Assembly: GCA_015832175.1 (NCBI GenBank)
Contig: WJXW01000002.1
Location: 3,968,001-4,032,000 of the forward strand
Direction of reading: 5' to 3'
Length of the DNA stretch: 64,000 nt
Source: Paraphaeosphaeria minitans
Taxonomy: Eukaryota; Ascomycota; Dothideomycetes; Pleosporales; Didymosphaeriaceae
In this document: positions 11,472-22,777 of the stretch, in pieces
Layout: every line of letters begins with the position of its first letter
How positions within the stretch are numbered: position 1 is the stretch's first letter
The notes under the pieces: generated by a model
Seen by the model: the letters and a program-made list of their open reading frames with translations, nothing else
Database searches by the model: none
Told to the model about the DNA's origin: nothing
Program-made: the position numbers and the translations under genes

Positions 11472-12464
11472 ATGGGTAACGACGGCGGTTCCATCCCCAA
11501 GCGCCGCGAACTGGTCAAAGAAGCAGCGCGCCCCCCCACCGCCGCCGAAATCAAACAAGCCCGCGCCGAATCCCAGGACCACGCCTGGAACCACTGCCCT
11601 CTGTCATCCAAACCGCTCGCCACGCCAGTAGTCTCGGACTGTGCCGGCGCGCTGTACAACAAGGACGGCGTTCTGGAGTTCCTGCTCGCGGAGGAGGGCA
11701 GCGCGGAGAAGGTCGAGGGCGAGAAGGTGCTCGGTGGGCGCGTCAAGGGGCTGAAGGATGTGGTCGAGGTGAAGTTCGACATGGACGTCGAGGCGGACAA
11801 GGACAAGGATAGGGTGGCTGGCGCCGGGAGGAGGGAGAGGTGGGTGTGTCCCGTGACGCGGGTGGAGATGGGCCCGCAGGCCAAGGCGGTGTATGTGGTG
11901 CCGTGCGGGCATGCGTTTGCGGGGAGCGTGGTGCGCGAGGTGGAGGAGAAGATTTGCGTGCAGGTACGTCGGCGGTGGGCATCTAACTGGTGTACGAGAG
12001 GGAAAGCTGACGAGAGCTAGTGCAACGGAGCTTACGCCGAGAACGACGTCGTTCCCATCCTTCCCACGCTCCCAGCGGACGTCGCGCGGCTGGCTCTCCG
12101 CGCAAGGTCGCTCAAGGAGAAGGGCCTCACACACGCGCTGAAGAAAGCGCCCGGCGGGAAGAAGCGCAAGAAGACGGCCGACGCTTCGTCCGCAGACGCA
12201 AAAGCCAGCACCACCTCGGAGGAGGACAATAAAACAGCAGCGAAACCGGAGAAGAAGGAGCGTCAAGCTGACAACGGGATCAAGAATGCGAGCACGGCGT
12301 ATCTCACCAAGAAGGTGCTCGAGGAGCAAGAAGAGCGCAACAAGAGGCGGAAGCTGGGCCAGAACGACAACGTGCAGAGTCTGTTCTCGAAGGGCAATCA
12401 GAAGGCGGATCTGGCCAACAGCAAGGATTACATGACGAGGGGGTTCAGCATCGGTGGGAAGTGA
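11472..12464 (+). CDS. rtf2: Replication termination factor 2 (Rtf2) family protein
   Basis: Nuclear protein with a degenerate C2HC2 RING; fission yeast Rtf2 stabilises paused forks at the RTS1 barrier, and homologues influence splicing and fork restart. Exons 11472-11963 and 12021-12464 give 311 residues; the 57-nt intron is GTACGT...CTAG. The N-terminus (MGNDGGSIPKRRELVKEAAR) is the conserved family start. First zinc half: HCPLSSKPL with DCAGALYNKDGVLEFLL; second: WVCPVTRVEM, PCGHAF and, across the splice, VQ|CNGAYAENDVVPI. A Lys-rich disordered tail (about 195-290) ends in the conserved YMTRGFSIGGK. Shorter than some homologues, but all family landmarks are present. Confidence 0.93.
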
Positions 12465-13855
12465 AGGACACCATGCGTGCCTGTCGGCATTATTTGAACA
12501 ACCCGAGACTGTCTTCGGAACAGCTGGGCGTTTTATGTTTGCGTTACGAAAGGCGTTTGATCAGACACGGTACGGTTCCTCCAGTCGTTTGCCGTCTTGG
12601 TTTCGCTGACAGGATAGAGATACCACGATGGGACATGTGCTAGACGGACCGCTCTGGAGGAGGATATGCCAGACCTTGTTCAATACTTTGGGCTTATATC
12701 GAAGGCAGCGGCGAGATCCATGCAGTCGCGATAGCATATTACCCGCTACCCTCACACTCGGAACTCGAAGCTTCCAGTGCGCGCAAGCATTTGCAGCACA
12801 TGTACCGAGCTACGCACGTTGAGTCAAAGCGCCCACCGAGGTACGAAGCTCATCCACGGGCTCAACCAACATTCCTGCATTCCTACATAGCTTCGCTTGG
12901 GTGGCTCTGACAGCCCGCCTCGACCGGACTCATGACACAGAAGATACACATCCACACCAAGGTCCCTTCATATAGAGGTCAATTACTCCACAGGCGGGCT
13001 TCCGTGTCCATTCGTGCACTGTGAGATCCCAAGCCAACTTAACCTCTTGCGTTACGTTGATCGTATCTGCATCTGTATACATGCATCGGCCGCTACGACA
13101 TACCAGCTCCACGCCCCCCCTACATAGAACCATGATGTAAGTAACGAGCGATGCGTACCCGCAGTGTCGTGGGGTGACTAGACATCGCAAGACACGCTCA
13201 CCGGCTGTGGAGATTCGAACGCCAGCATCGAGGAAGGCATTCGCGAACCATCTCGATCGAACCGTCTCCAAAGCAGAATACCGACCACGGTTTCCAGGCA
13301 CCCTGTCATCGGCTGGCATCTTGGCTGGCATGCCCGCGTCCATCCCTCCATCCGGTCGCAGAGACGACACATCGCGAGCGCGTTCGTGAGAGCAAAAGCC
13401 ACCGGCGAGGTTGTAAAGCCGAGCATGCAGAGGAGCCACGAAGGTAGGAAGCTGCGGGCGAGGAGAGAGGAGGGGGGACTCGGCCAATTTCGAAATGCTG
13501 CGCATGTTGTGAATGGGAAAAGCGAGGAAGGAGCTCTCCTGTCCTGTTGCACCTGCCTCTTGCTCCACGGGTCGCAAAGAAGTTGGGAGGAGCGCGTCGC
13601 GTCGGTCCCCACGTGGGACCTCCCCTCGATGTTTCGCACGATGTGATATGCGGATGACAGGCGAGGAAGAAAAGGTGCACAAGGAAGATGTAATTACTAG
13701 CATGGAAGCATGCATACTGAAACGCCCGTGACGCATCTACGGTGGTATTCTGGAAGCACGGCAGACGTGTATCAAGTGCCCTGTCCTGCATACAGGATCC
13801 GAACGTGAGACCACAAACAGGGCGTAAAGGATCAACAGCTGGGCAGATGGAGGGG
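12465..13855. other. Spacer between convergent rtf2 and the kinase gene
   Basis: Overlapping open frames on both strands reach 268 codons (minus, 12930-13736) but lack recognisable domains and overlap equally long antisense frames, so I regard the interval as non-coding. The 3' UTRs of the two convergent genes end in or near it. Confidence 0.5.
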
Positions 13856-14066
<211 letters not shown>

Positions 14067-14130
14067 CACAAAACCCCTGCAGGTAACAAGAAGCGCCATT
14101 TCCAAACCGTGAAGACATTACCCTCGGCTC

Positions 14131-15897
14131 TTAGTACCCCCAAACGGGTTCGTCCAACAGACTCTGACTGGCCACGAAGCTGAATCCGCCGAACGGGTCT
14201 TTCTCCAGAGCCGCGTACTCGTCCTCCAGCTCGTCGTACCCACTCTTCCTGCTCACAACGGTTGACAGCGCCTGACTTGTAAACTCCTCGCTAAAATTTT
14301 CCGCCAACTCAGGGTCCGTGATGAGAGGAATGATCGGCGGCTCCAGCTCCCTGGCCTGAAGCTTCTTCCAGTTGAGCTTGCGGAAGAAGCGGTGTGCGCG
14401 GATGGTGTTCATGTCCTTGGGCATGTTGTAGCCGAGACGCTTCTTGGGCTCTTTGCGAAGGAAGCGTGTCAGCAGATCCTTGGCATCTTGGGAGAGATAG
14501 TAAGGCATCGTGAGCTTCTTATGCAGGATGTTCTGTTGGATCTTCGCGTGATTGTTGCCGTCGAAGGGAGGCGAGCCAGTAAGCAAGTCGTAGCCCAAGG
14601 CACCCAGAGACCACCAGTCTACAACCATGCCATAATCGAGGCCTTGGATGACCTCCGGAGCCATGAAGTCGATGGTTCCAGCAATGGAGTTGCAAGTCTG
14701 GTCATCCACGGCGACTTTGCTGAGCCCAAAGTCGGTAAGAAGCAGGTGGCCTTCAGCGTCAAGAAGGCAGTTTTCAGGCTTCAAATCTCGATAGACAATG
14801 CCGACGGTGCGGTGGAGATAGTCAAGAGCAAGCACCATCTCGCCCATATAGAAGGCTGCAGTGTCTTCGTTGAACATACGCTCCTGCGCAAGATGATGGA
14901 AGAGCTCACCACCCTGCGCATACTCGAGGATCAGGTAGAGCTTCTCGTGGTCCTGGAATGCATAGTACAAGTTGACAATAAATGGATGGCGATTGACACT
15001 CTCCAGGATAGAACGCTCGGTCTTCGTTTGTTCGATGAGCTTCTTGCGAACCGTAATGGAGGCCTTCTTGAACTGCTTCTGGGCGTAAAGACGACCGGTC
15101 TCACGTTGTTTGACAAGGAGAACGGTGCCAAAGCTACCTTTTCCCAGGCACGTAAGCGTATCAAAGTCGTCTGCTGCCATCTTGCGCGCAGCAGTGCTTG
15201 CGACCATGGTCGAAGGCTTCGAGTGGATATCGGGGTTGACAAAGTCTTCGTTAAGGTCGACCTCGTAGCTCTCCATTTCGGTGCGGTCACTGTCGCTGAA
15301 GTTGGAGACACTGGCGTTGCTGGAGAGACCAGATCGGAGTTGGCCAGGACCGCAGCCGCACTGCTTCTGGGGAGAATCGACGCGTGGGCCGATGCTCAAG
15401 GCCTCGAGCTGCTGCCTAAGATTGCCGATAACGCCAGCGGCAGAGGTTGGTCGAAGAGCGGGACTGCTGGTAACGCTAGGGTATGTTGACCACGACGGCC
15501 CAAGGCGAGGAGTGGTCGCAATGGAGTAGTCCGACTCTTCTCCACCGGACACAGCAGGCGTCTCGAAACCACGGACCGTGTTTCCTGCGGGCGCAGCTTT
15601 GGAACCCTTCTTCTTCTTCTTCCGGTTCTTCTGCGCCTTCTTCATGACAGCGTCGAAGTCCAGCTTGTCGGTATGCGCTGGCTGCTTCGCTTCAGCGTTT
15701 GTCGGCACAAGCCGCCGTGGGATCGGGGATGCGATCACGATAGGCGGAGTGCCGTCATGGGTGTGCACGGCGGAGATGTCGACCTCCATGCGCTCGTCGA
15801 TGTCTGGGAGGTGCGCTTGTTCCTTGGGTAGTGCAAGCGAGTCACTTTTTGCGCTCGCCGCCAGATGGGCCTCGTCGTCGAACGTGAACAGAGCCAT
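14131..15897 (-). CDS. psk1: AGC-family serine/threonine kinase, S6K/Psk1-like
   Basis: Predicted cytosolic growth-control kinase related to fission yeast Psk1 and ribosomal S6 kinases, which act below TORC1. Single exon, 588 residues. Residues 1-240 are a disordered Ser/Thr/Pro region with a poly-Lys patch near 92-97. Kinase domain from about 244: Gly loop GKGSFG (252-257), catalytic Lys274, YRDLKPEN (369-376), DFG (389-391) and APE (413-415). The AGC tail ends in a hydrophobic motif FGGFSF (569-574). The activation loop reads NSIAGTIDFMAPE rather than the usual TFCGT-EYMAPE. The start is the first in-frame ATG, in a conserved-looking MALFTFDDEAHLAASAKSDS context. Psk1 rather than another AGC subgroup is a judgement from the tail motif. 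Confidence 0.8.
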   Translation of the reverse strand: MALFTFDDEAHLAASAKSDSLALPKEQAHLPDIDERMEVDISAVHTHDGTPPIVIASPIPRRLVPTNAEAKQPAHTDKLDFDAVMKKAQKNRKKKKKGSKAAPAGNTVRGFETPAVSGGEESDYSIATTPRLGPSWSTYPSVTSSPALRPTSAAGVIGNLRQQLEALSIGPRVDSPQKQCGCGPGQLRSGLSSNASVSNFSDSDRTEMESYEVDLNEDFVNPDIHSKPSTMVASTAARKMAADDFDTLTCLGKGSFGTVLLVKQRETGRLYAQKQFKKASITVRKKLIEQTKTERSILESVNRHPFIVNLYYAFQDHEKLYLILEYAQGGELFHHLAQERMFNEDTAAFYMGEMVLALDYLHRTVGIVYRDLKPENCLLDAEGHLLLTDFGLSKVAVDDQTCNSIAGTIDFMAPEVIQGLDYGMVVDWWSLGALGYDLLTGSPPFDGNNHAKIQQNILHKKLTMPYYLSQDAKDLLTRFLRKEPKKRLGYNMPKDMNTIRAHRFFRKLNWKKLQARELEPPIIPLITDPELAENFSEEFTSQALSTVVSRKSGYDELEDEYAALEKDPFGGFSFVASQSLLDEPVWGY

Positions 15898-17009
15898 GTG
15901 GCCGGCTTAGTTGGGCCGCGCGTGTGCAAACAAATTTGGGTTTGCGTCTGTTCGTGCGCGTCAGCAGACACTCTTCCTCGGTAATGGCGAGAAGGCGCGC
16001 ACTTCCAAAGTCCCAATAGGTGAGTCTTGTTCTTCAGTCTGGTTTACCGTCCGCCCAGTTTAGTCAAGGCGGACCTTCGGCCAGTAGTTGCCCCAGGAGG
16101 GCGGCAAAGCTCGCGTCCGTTTGAGACGGTCCAAAGGGGCGCGCAGGGTTCGGGGACGCGGTTGCAGCCACGGTGCAGTCGCGGGGAATGAGAAAGGCGG
16201 TCGCGTTGTTGACGGCAGAGCCCATAGATGGCAGCTTCGTTGTTGGTGGTGTCTGTGAAGAATGCCAGATAGCTGTCCTGGCTGTGGTGATCTCGGGGTT
16301 TGTGGTGTTGCTGGGTTCCTTGTTTGGTGTACGAGTTCAGCCCACGAGCAATTAGAGTCTGCGCGGGCCGCGCCCGCAGCGCCGTGAATTCGCGCTAGGC
16401 CATCCCTAGCGATCAGCTGTCTCCCCCAGATTCTCCACACCGAATGGGTCATCGCTCCCCAACGCCTGCGATGCCATCTCGCTAGTGACTGCATCTCATC
16501 TCGACAACGCTTCCTCACACCTCGAGATTTGAGACCGTCTCCTGATCCATCATATCTCTACCTGGCGTCCATCATGAAACCACCGAGGGCGCCTTTTCCC
16601 GTTGATATGCACGACATAAGCAATCGAAGAGCGAACACTAGAAGGATTCCAGCAGGTGCAACACTGCTCGCGCTCTTGGACCAAGCTTTGCATGGCACCT
16701 GGCCTTGGTTGACTCCGGAGACTCAGGATTTCCAGTCCATCGATGAGAGAGCTATCCGCTCATCACCCATGATGTGCCTGAGGGTGATTCACAGATGCAA
16801 GCATGAGCGAATACTCATCTCTTCACGCGCATGCAACTCGGTATTATTCTCATCTTCAATGCAGTGCTGGAAAGCTCATACAGTGCGTCAATAAACGTCC
16901 GCCGCCCCGCCTTCGCTATGCACAATCGTCTCCAAACGATACAACCGGGACTCGTTCCACGTACTCTCCCTACACTACCCTTTCAACCTTAACCATGCTT
17001 GCTGTCATC
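15898..17009. other. Kinase promoter and chitin deacetylase 3' flank
   Basis: The ~320 bp next to the kinase contain no CAT on the plus strand, hence no upstream ATG on the transcribed strand, consistent with a 5' UTR. Beyond that I see no gene; a 121-codon open frame at 16529-16894 has no family resemblance. Confidence 0.45.
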
Positions 17010-18804
17010 TTACGTGCAGGTACCGAACGACTTGTTGCATCCAGTTCCGCAGTAGCCGCTCGTGGAGCCGCACCATCCATGCTGAGAGCAGCAGTTTCCG
17101 AACGACGACTCCTTGCAGGTGAAGCCAGCGGTACCACCGCATGATCCGTCAGTCGAGACCTTGGCGGTGGCTGAGGGAGTGGCGGCCTTCGTGGAAGTAG
17201 CAGCATTGGTCGCAGAGGCCGAAGATCCGCAGGTGCCGAAAGCAGATTGGCAACCGGTAGAACAGTGATCCGTGGTAGATCCACACCATCCGTACTGGGA
17301 GCAGCAGTTTCCAAATGACGATCCCTGGCACGTGAAGCCAGAGGTGCCGGCGCAAGTTCCATCAGTCGAGATCTTTTTGGTGGATGAGGCAGAAGGAATA
17401 GCAGCAGACGACCTGGAAACACAAACAAACAAAATCAGTGGACATCCCATGGGCATCGGAACCGTCTCCCCATAGTCATAAAAAAGGGTGTTCCTTACGT
17501 CGGGTTGGTGGAACCTGGGTTGGCCCGATACCAGTTGGCAGCATCGTCACCAAGGCACTCGCCGACCGTGACGGCCGTGTAGCCAAGAGTGGTTATAGTG
17601 GATAGCATGTACTCGGTCAAGTTGTACACAGTCTGAGGGTGGATGTCGTGAGCAATGGACAGCCACTCGTTGTTGGCAGGGGTCGCGCCACCAGCAGTGA
17701 TGTTGCCCCTGAACCAGTCCTTGGACTTCTGGATCTGGGTAGCTTGGAGTTGGTTGTAGTCATCCGTGTCAACGTCGAAGTAGATAATATGGTAACCGAG
17801 ATCAGACATGGTCTTTTCGCAACCAGACTCTGCAGTGCAGCTGCTGTAGGGTGGGCGCATGTACGTTGGGAAGTATCCAAGAATGTTGCGCAGGGCCATT
17901 TCGTTCTTGACCATCTGCGCTTTGCGCTCAGGCTCGGAGATGGCGCTCAGATCCAGATGTGTCCAGGTGTGGGACGCGATCTGGTGACCCTCGCTGGCCA
18001 TGCGCTTGATTGTGGCAGAGTGGCTGGCGGTAGTATCAATCGCGCCCTTGTTGATGTTGTTGCCCGTGACGAAGAACGTGCCTTTTGCATTATACTGCTT
18101 GAAAAGGTCCAGCACGTGGTCGGTGTAGTCGTCAAATGGCCCGTCGTCGTAGGTCAGCGCCACAGTACCCGGAACTGTGCACTGGTAGACACCGTTACCT
18201 CCATATTCCACAGATCCAGACTTGGTTCGGGTGACGGAAGATGTGTCGGCTCCGGACGGGGTTGTGTTCTCCGGGCATCCAGGGCCGTACTGGTAGTTGC
18301 AGCCGGGCGAGTAGCAGTAGTCGCCCATGTTACCACACCCTAGTTTTGGTCAGCGTCCGTAACATAAATGAATGTGCACCATGTCATTGTAGTGTAGCAA
18401 CAGAATCCAAGTACAATTGGGTTTCAGGTGTGTAAACCGGGATTCAGAGGTCCTGGCAAAGAGCGTACGTCACAGGACCGCTCAACGCCTCTGGCACGAG
18501 CTTGTCGGTAAAGTTCAAGGAAGAACTTACATCCTGCAGCACTGCAGCAGTAGCCCTCATCGCAAGACCCAAAACCCGCACCGCACTGTCCACTTGTGCC
18601 ACCTTGGCGAGGCTTCAGGCTTGCGTGTTCCTCATGAGCATTTTGGGTGAGTTCCGCAGCACGAGCCCTGATGGTGTCCATCAGATTCCGGGCCTTCAAG
18701 TCCCTCATGTTCAATCCAGCGATCTTCGGAATCCCTGGTCCACCGTGGGCGCTGATGGCGGGAACAAGCGCTGCAACGGTAACAATAGCGGTGGGGAAAC
18801 GCAT
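17010..18804 (-). CDS. Secreted chitin deacetylase (CE4) with three CBM18 domains
   Basis: Extracellular enzyme that de-N-acetylates chitin to chitosan, in wall remodelling or to mask chitin from host chitinases. Exons 18804-18531, 18339-17499 and 17412-17010 give 505 residues. Signal peptide ~1-19, ending AISA. CBM18-1 spans 74-113 and is split by intron 1 at the GW|CGNMGDYC motif. The NodB domain shows all five CE4 motifs: TYDDGP (154-159), SHTWTH (214-219), RPPYS (253-257), DVDTDDY (about 280-286) and SIAHDIH (319-325). Two near-identical CBM18 modules follow at 392-433 and 463-504, joined by a Ser/Thr/Ala linker. Introns are GTAAGT...CTAG (191 nt) and GTAAGG...CCAG (86 nt). The stop context (ACG TAA GA) resembles a donor, so a further short exon is possible but not needed. 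Confidence 0.92.
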
Positions 18805-21235
18805 GTTGGAAGATGATTGAATTCGAAATCGATATTAATATTGAGGAAGATGATTCCCCGGGAGCGAAGAGAAAGAAAGGTGAAGCGAGTGACAGGTGGT
18901 AGTGTTGACTACACACCGAACGACCTTTCTTAGTTCTCAAGGAGAAGGATTAGACCGCGCAGGCAGGAGGTTGAAGAAGAAGGGCAAGAAGGGGCGGCAG
19001 GGCCCCTGCCATGTTATGTGAATTTGAGACTGGATGATGGACTGCAGGCAAGAGGCAAGAGCTAGCCCCCTACCCATGTTTGACTCGGCTCTGCAGGTCA
19101 GAGGAGACGGCGCGACGCACCCTCCTACCAAGATCACTAACTTTAGTCTGAGATATCTTTCGGGAGGGGGGGGGGGGGGGGAGGGAGGGGAGGGAGCCTT
19201 TGTCGCCAAATCGCTTTCGTGAATTTTCCCTCGCTGTCGGGACCTGCTTCGTAGGCGGCGAGCGCGGATTGGTGGGCGCTGCTGTGTTATGACAGGCATT
19301 CGGTTTCTCAACATCAATGCAGGAACTTGGGTCTTGGCCAATATCGATTCAGATGGTTGCTGGGCTTGGTATGGCACTCCAAGCACTTCGTAATGAGGGA
19401 GAAAGGGTCTGAGAAACAGCGAGCGCGGCGTACGAAGCGATGACCATTGCATCAGAGTTTTGTGGTTTGGCTTTTTGGTGTATCATGTTGGGTTTCCACT
19501 GTCGATGACATTCACATGTAGGCGCACTCGTTCATCGCAACGCCCAGGGGTGCCCCAGATGGGCTGCACGAAACAACGAGTCGCGGGCAAAGTTCAAAGG
19601 TTGAATGAGTAGGTAATCAGCATGAACATGGGCTCTTGCTCGGCAGTGCTATTCCCTCGAGCGCACTGCAGCTTGTGACATGTGTTGAGCTTGCCGGACG
19701 AAGGACTTTCAAGTCTCACTGGGTAGCGGGCCGTGAATCTGCGGGATGATTGCATATCCAGGCGCAAGATTGGGGAGCCTGGTGTTGGTGGCACGAAGGC
19801 GTGGAGCTGGGTTGCATTGTTGGAACTGTGTGGCGGCGCGCTACAGCTGTTCTTTGTGAAGGCCAAGCGGTCGGAGTTCACCGTTCGTCTTGTTGCTCGC
19901 GCCGCTGCTCTGGGCAATACATACCTATAGAAACAGTGGGCTGGACATTTGGGGGGTCCATCTCCCATAGGCTCCATCTTCTCTAGCTGAAGAGGTCGTT
20001 TCCTTCTAGCGACGATCAGTGCCACGGCGATGTGTGACAATCGACAATGGAGACATTTGTCTGATGGTAGATATCCAGCGGATGTTGCATGTCGCGCATC
20101 TCCTTTCGACATTCACGAGGTGGTGATTTAAGCCACGTGTCTCGCGCGCCCCGCCTCGTACAACGTACAACCCAAAGCATGCGCTCATCTTCCCCTTATT
20201 GCTTCCGAAAGATGGTGTGGAGCCTATCAAAACATGTCCATCCCTCACTTGCAGAATCACCCAAATCGATACTTGCCCCTCGATGCGAAGAGCAAGGCGT
20301 CGTCTCATCCCCTCATTCTCGTCCAGGTCGCCGGCTCGGCGTATCAATACGCGAGTCTAGTCCCTGCTTGGTAGTCTGGGTGACCGTCTTGTCCCCTCTG
20401 CAATTTGACCAGTCGTTGTTGACGACGCCATATCTACCCACTGCCCCATCTGTCAATGCCAAGTGTGAATGGTCGCTGATTACCTACGATGATGGTCTGG
20501 AGTGGGCGCGCACACACCGACTCATTGTTTTTTTTTGCCGCAGAGCGTTACCTAGCTGTCGATCGGATTTCGCACATCCCGGCAACGCTGTGTGACTGCG
20601 ACGAGATGCAATGATGGTCCGACGCATGCGGAGTGGTCATTTGAAGCTCGCAGTGAATGTTTCCAGGGGAAGGTGACGCCGAACTCGCATTCGAATTGTT
20701 CGCGACCAATGCGGGTTGCCCTGGTAGGTAGGTAGCACGTCAGTCGATGCGCCGTCTCAAGGCTCCTCACTGACGATCCGATGCTGTCCCAACATGCAAT
20801 CTACCTAGATGTTGCGCAATGGCGATATGGTAGACGTGCACAAAAGTACCTAGCGCCTCGGTGGGGACAACTGGCCGTAACCGAGATAGACTACCTACCG
20901 TGTGCTCTGCCAGTGTCCTCAAGATCGACTCCAACAAGCTCTTTATAACGGCAGACCGGATGGTGAATCGTCTCAAGTTCAGATTTCCTTTTGCTGGAAG
21001 CATCAAATACAAGACACACATGCAGTTTCGCCGCCTAATAACATCTATCGAACTCCTGGGGAACTTAATAGGGGTATCCTAACCAGAACACAGAACGAAA
21101 TATTTACAAAGTAAACAAACCCACCGTCTCAACTTCCGTGCACTGCCAGAAGTTCAAAACCGGGGCTTTTATGGTTCCCTTCAAGGACCTTTGAAGCCGT
21201 GGCGACACTCGCGCTCTACCCATCAATATCAAACC
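18805..21235. other. Long spacer upstream of the chitin deacetylase
   Basis: About 2.4 kb without a recognisable gene; open frames up to 172 codons have no family features. Contains the G-tract at 19162-19195 and several TAGGTAGG-type motifs (20723, 20801, 20891). Likely the chitin deacetylase promoter plus the 3' flank of the phosphodiesterase gene. Confidence 0.5.
19162..19195 (+). repeat. G-tract with quadruplex potential
   Basis: One run of about 16 G followed by GGG/GGGG groups separated by single A. At least four G-runs of three or more within 34 bp satisfy the simple quadruplex rule. It lies ~360 bp upstream of the chitin deacetylase start, with C on that gene's sense strand. Confidence 0.8.
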
Positions 21236-22777
21236 CTACCCAGTGATGTATACGTTTTTGCCAGCCCGCGCGTTGTTGATCGCAATCGCCAGGCTGATGA
21301 TGTCGTAATTCCTGCCCACGTCCGCCGGCTTGTCAAATGGAAACACAGCCGGATTATCGCGCACGCCCACCGCGTCGACATACAGCACGTTCGGGAAGCT
21401 CTCCGGTGTAAACGCGTTGAACGCATCCAGAAACAGCGGATCATACAACGATGCCGCCAGGTTCAGAATAGCCTTATCGAAGTTGAGCACGTCCTCGGCC
21501 TGCTGCGTGAGCGTCCACGAGAAGATGTGGAACTTGTCTTTGCGCGCAGCGTCGTCCGCGACAAGGTTGCGCTCAGCCTGGAGCTTGTCGAGCTGGTCTT
21601 TCTTCATGGTCTCGGCGTCGTTGGAGTTTGCGTACGAGTCGTAGATCGGGAAGTTGTCCTGGTTGAAGAAGCCTTGAGTGGCGTAGTCGCCGAGCGAGAT
21701 ACCGCTGGGTAGTTGCGCGAAGATAAAGACGGAGGCGCGGTCGGTGATGAAGCTACTAAGGGTGTCGCCGCTGAAATCATGGGTGTCCGGGTTGTCGGCC
21801 GTGAAGCGGTTGTTGACTGCCTTGAGCTGATCAAACATCTGGTTCCATTGGTCCTGGGAGAGGTCCTTGTAGTCGTTGTCTGTGTCAAGCGTGTGGCTCA
21901 AGTTGATGATGACGAGTTCTTTGTACTTTGCCGTGAAGTCGTTGACCTGGTTAATGATGTCCGAAAGCTTCTCTCCATTGCCGCCCAGCCAGACATTCTC
22001 GAGCTCGGAGTAATGCCCGGCTTTGAATTCTCCACCCGATAGCACAGGCCGCAAGTCAAAGTACCGTGATCCAGCCACGAGCTGGTCGTAGAAATTGAGG
22101 AGCTGCGTCTGGCTGTTGGTCCAGTGCGCGCCGATAGTGCCTGCATCGAAAGAGCTCATGCCAGCATCGTGTGAGCCCGGCATGCAGATCTGCTTCAGCG
22201 TCCTGTTCCCCAAGGTTCCAAGGCTCTGTTGCATCCAGTCGGTAAGATCTCCAGCGTTTGACCACCAATCACCAAGTTCGTCGGTGCTGACGATGAGGTC
22301 CACAGCACGGTCATGGCGGAAACCCAAATCGATGCTCGACCCTTTCGGACTCTGCTTGGTCGCCATGTTGTCGAGGTTGATCGTGATGTGGAAATCGTCC
22401 GGTTTCTTTCCGATGACCTGGAACGTATCTGATGTACCATCAATGGTGTAGTAAGCCTCGCCGGCGTCGTCCTTCTGGCTGCCTTTCTGACCCCACTCAA
22501 CGTATACCTGCGCGGCAGTCCCAGCCTTGACCGTTGGCCATTCCCACTTGTCCATCTGGTAAGAGTGCTGGCCACTCACGACCCAGTCGTTCGGAGATCC
22601 ATTGAGGAGAGTAAGGAAACCGCCTGCCGAGGTCAGCTATCGTTGCCCATTCAGATGGTCCCATAATCGCCATAGTCCGGCCACATTCGGCATAACCATT
22701 ACTCGCTCTGGTGTAAAACTTTGTGTGCGAGGAATTGTCCAAGTGTTGAGAAAGGAAGCTGTCTTACCGTAACCCAT
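21236..22777 (-). CDS. PI-PLC X-domain-like phosphodiesterase
   Basis: Predicted phosphodiesterase of the single-domain phosphatidylinositol phospholipase C type (X domain without Y, PH or C2), so probably calcium-independent. Exons 22777-22768 (10 nt) and 22623-21236 give 465 residues; intron GTAAGA...GGCAG, 144 nt with a CTGAC branch. The tiny first exon supplies MGYG before GFLTLLNGSPNDWV. An N-terminal beta-rich region (1-120) precedes the catalytic part: MPGSHDAG with candidate general-base His155, SRYFDLRP with Arg190/Asp193 and GHYSE with His207, then the TIM-barrel strands ELVIINLSH and FPNVLYVDAVG. No signal peptide is evident. Substrate unknown. Confidence 0.88.

Noticed and set aside
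13195..13225. tRNA T-loop-like GATTCGAAC
   Set aside because: The flanking bases do not form the five-pair T stem and no anticodon or acceptor arm could be found at the right distance.
12930..13736. 268-codon minus-strand frame in the rtf2-kinase spacer
   Set aside because: No recognisable domain, overlaps equally long frames in other registers, composition typical of non-coding GC-rich DNA.
14392..15489. 365-codon frame antisense to the AGC kinase
   Set aside because: Shadow of the strongly conserved kinase frame on the other strand; no domain of its own.
16990..17012. Possible fourth exon of the chitin deacetylase after CACGTAAGA
   Set aside because: A donor-like sequence overlaps the stop, but the third CBM18 is complete and the candidate downstream exon has no family resemblance.
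17639..18343. 234-codon frame antisense to the chitin deacetylase
   Set aside because: Mirrors codon bias of the real gene; no independent motif.
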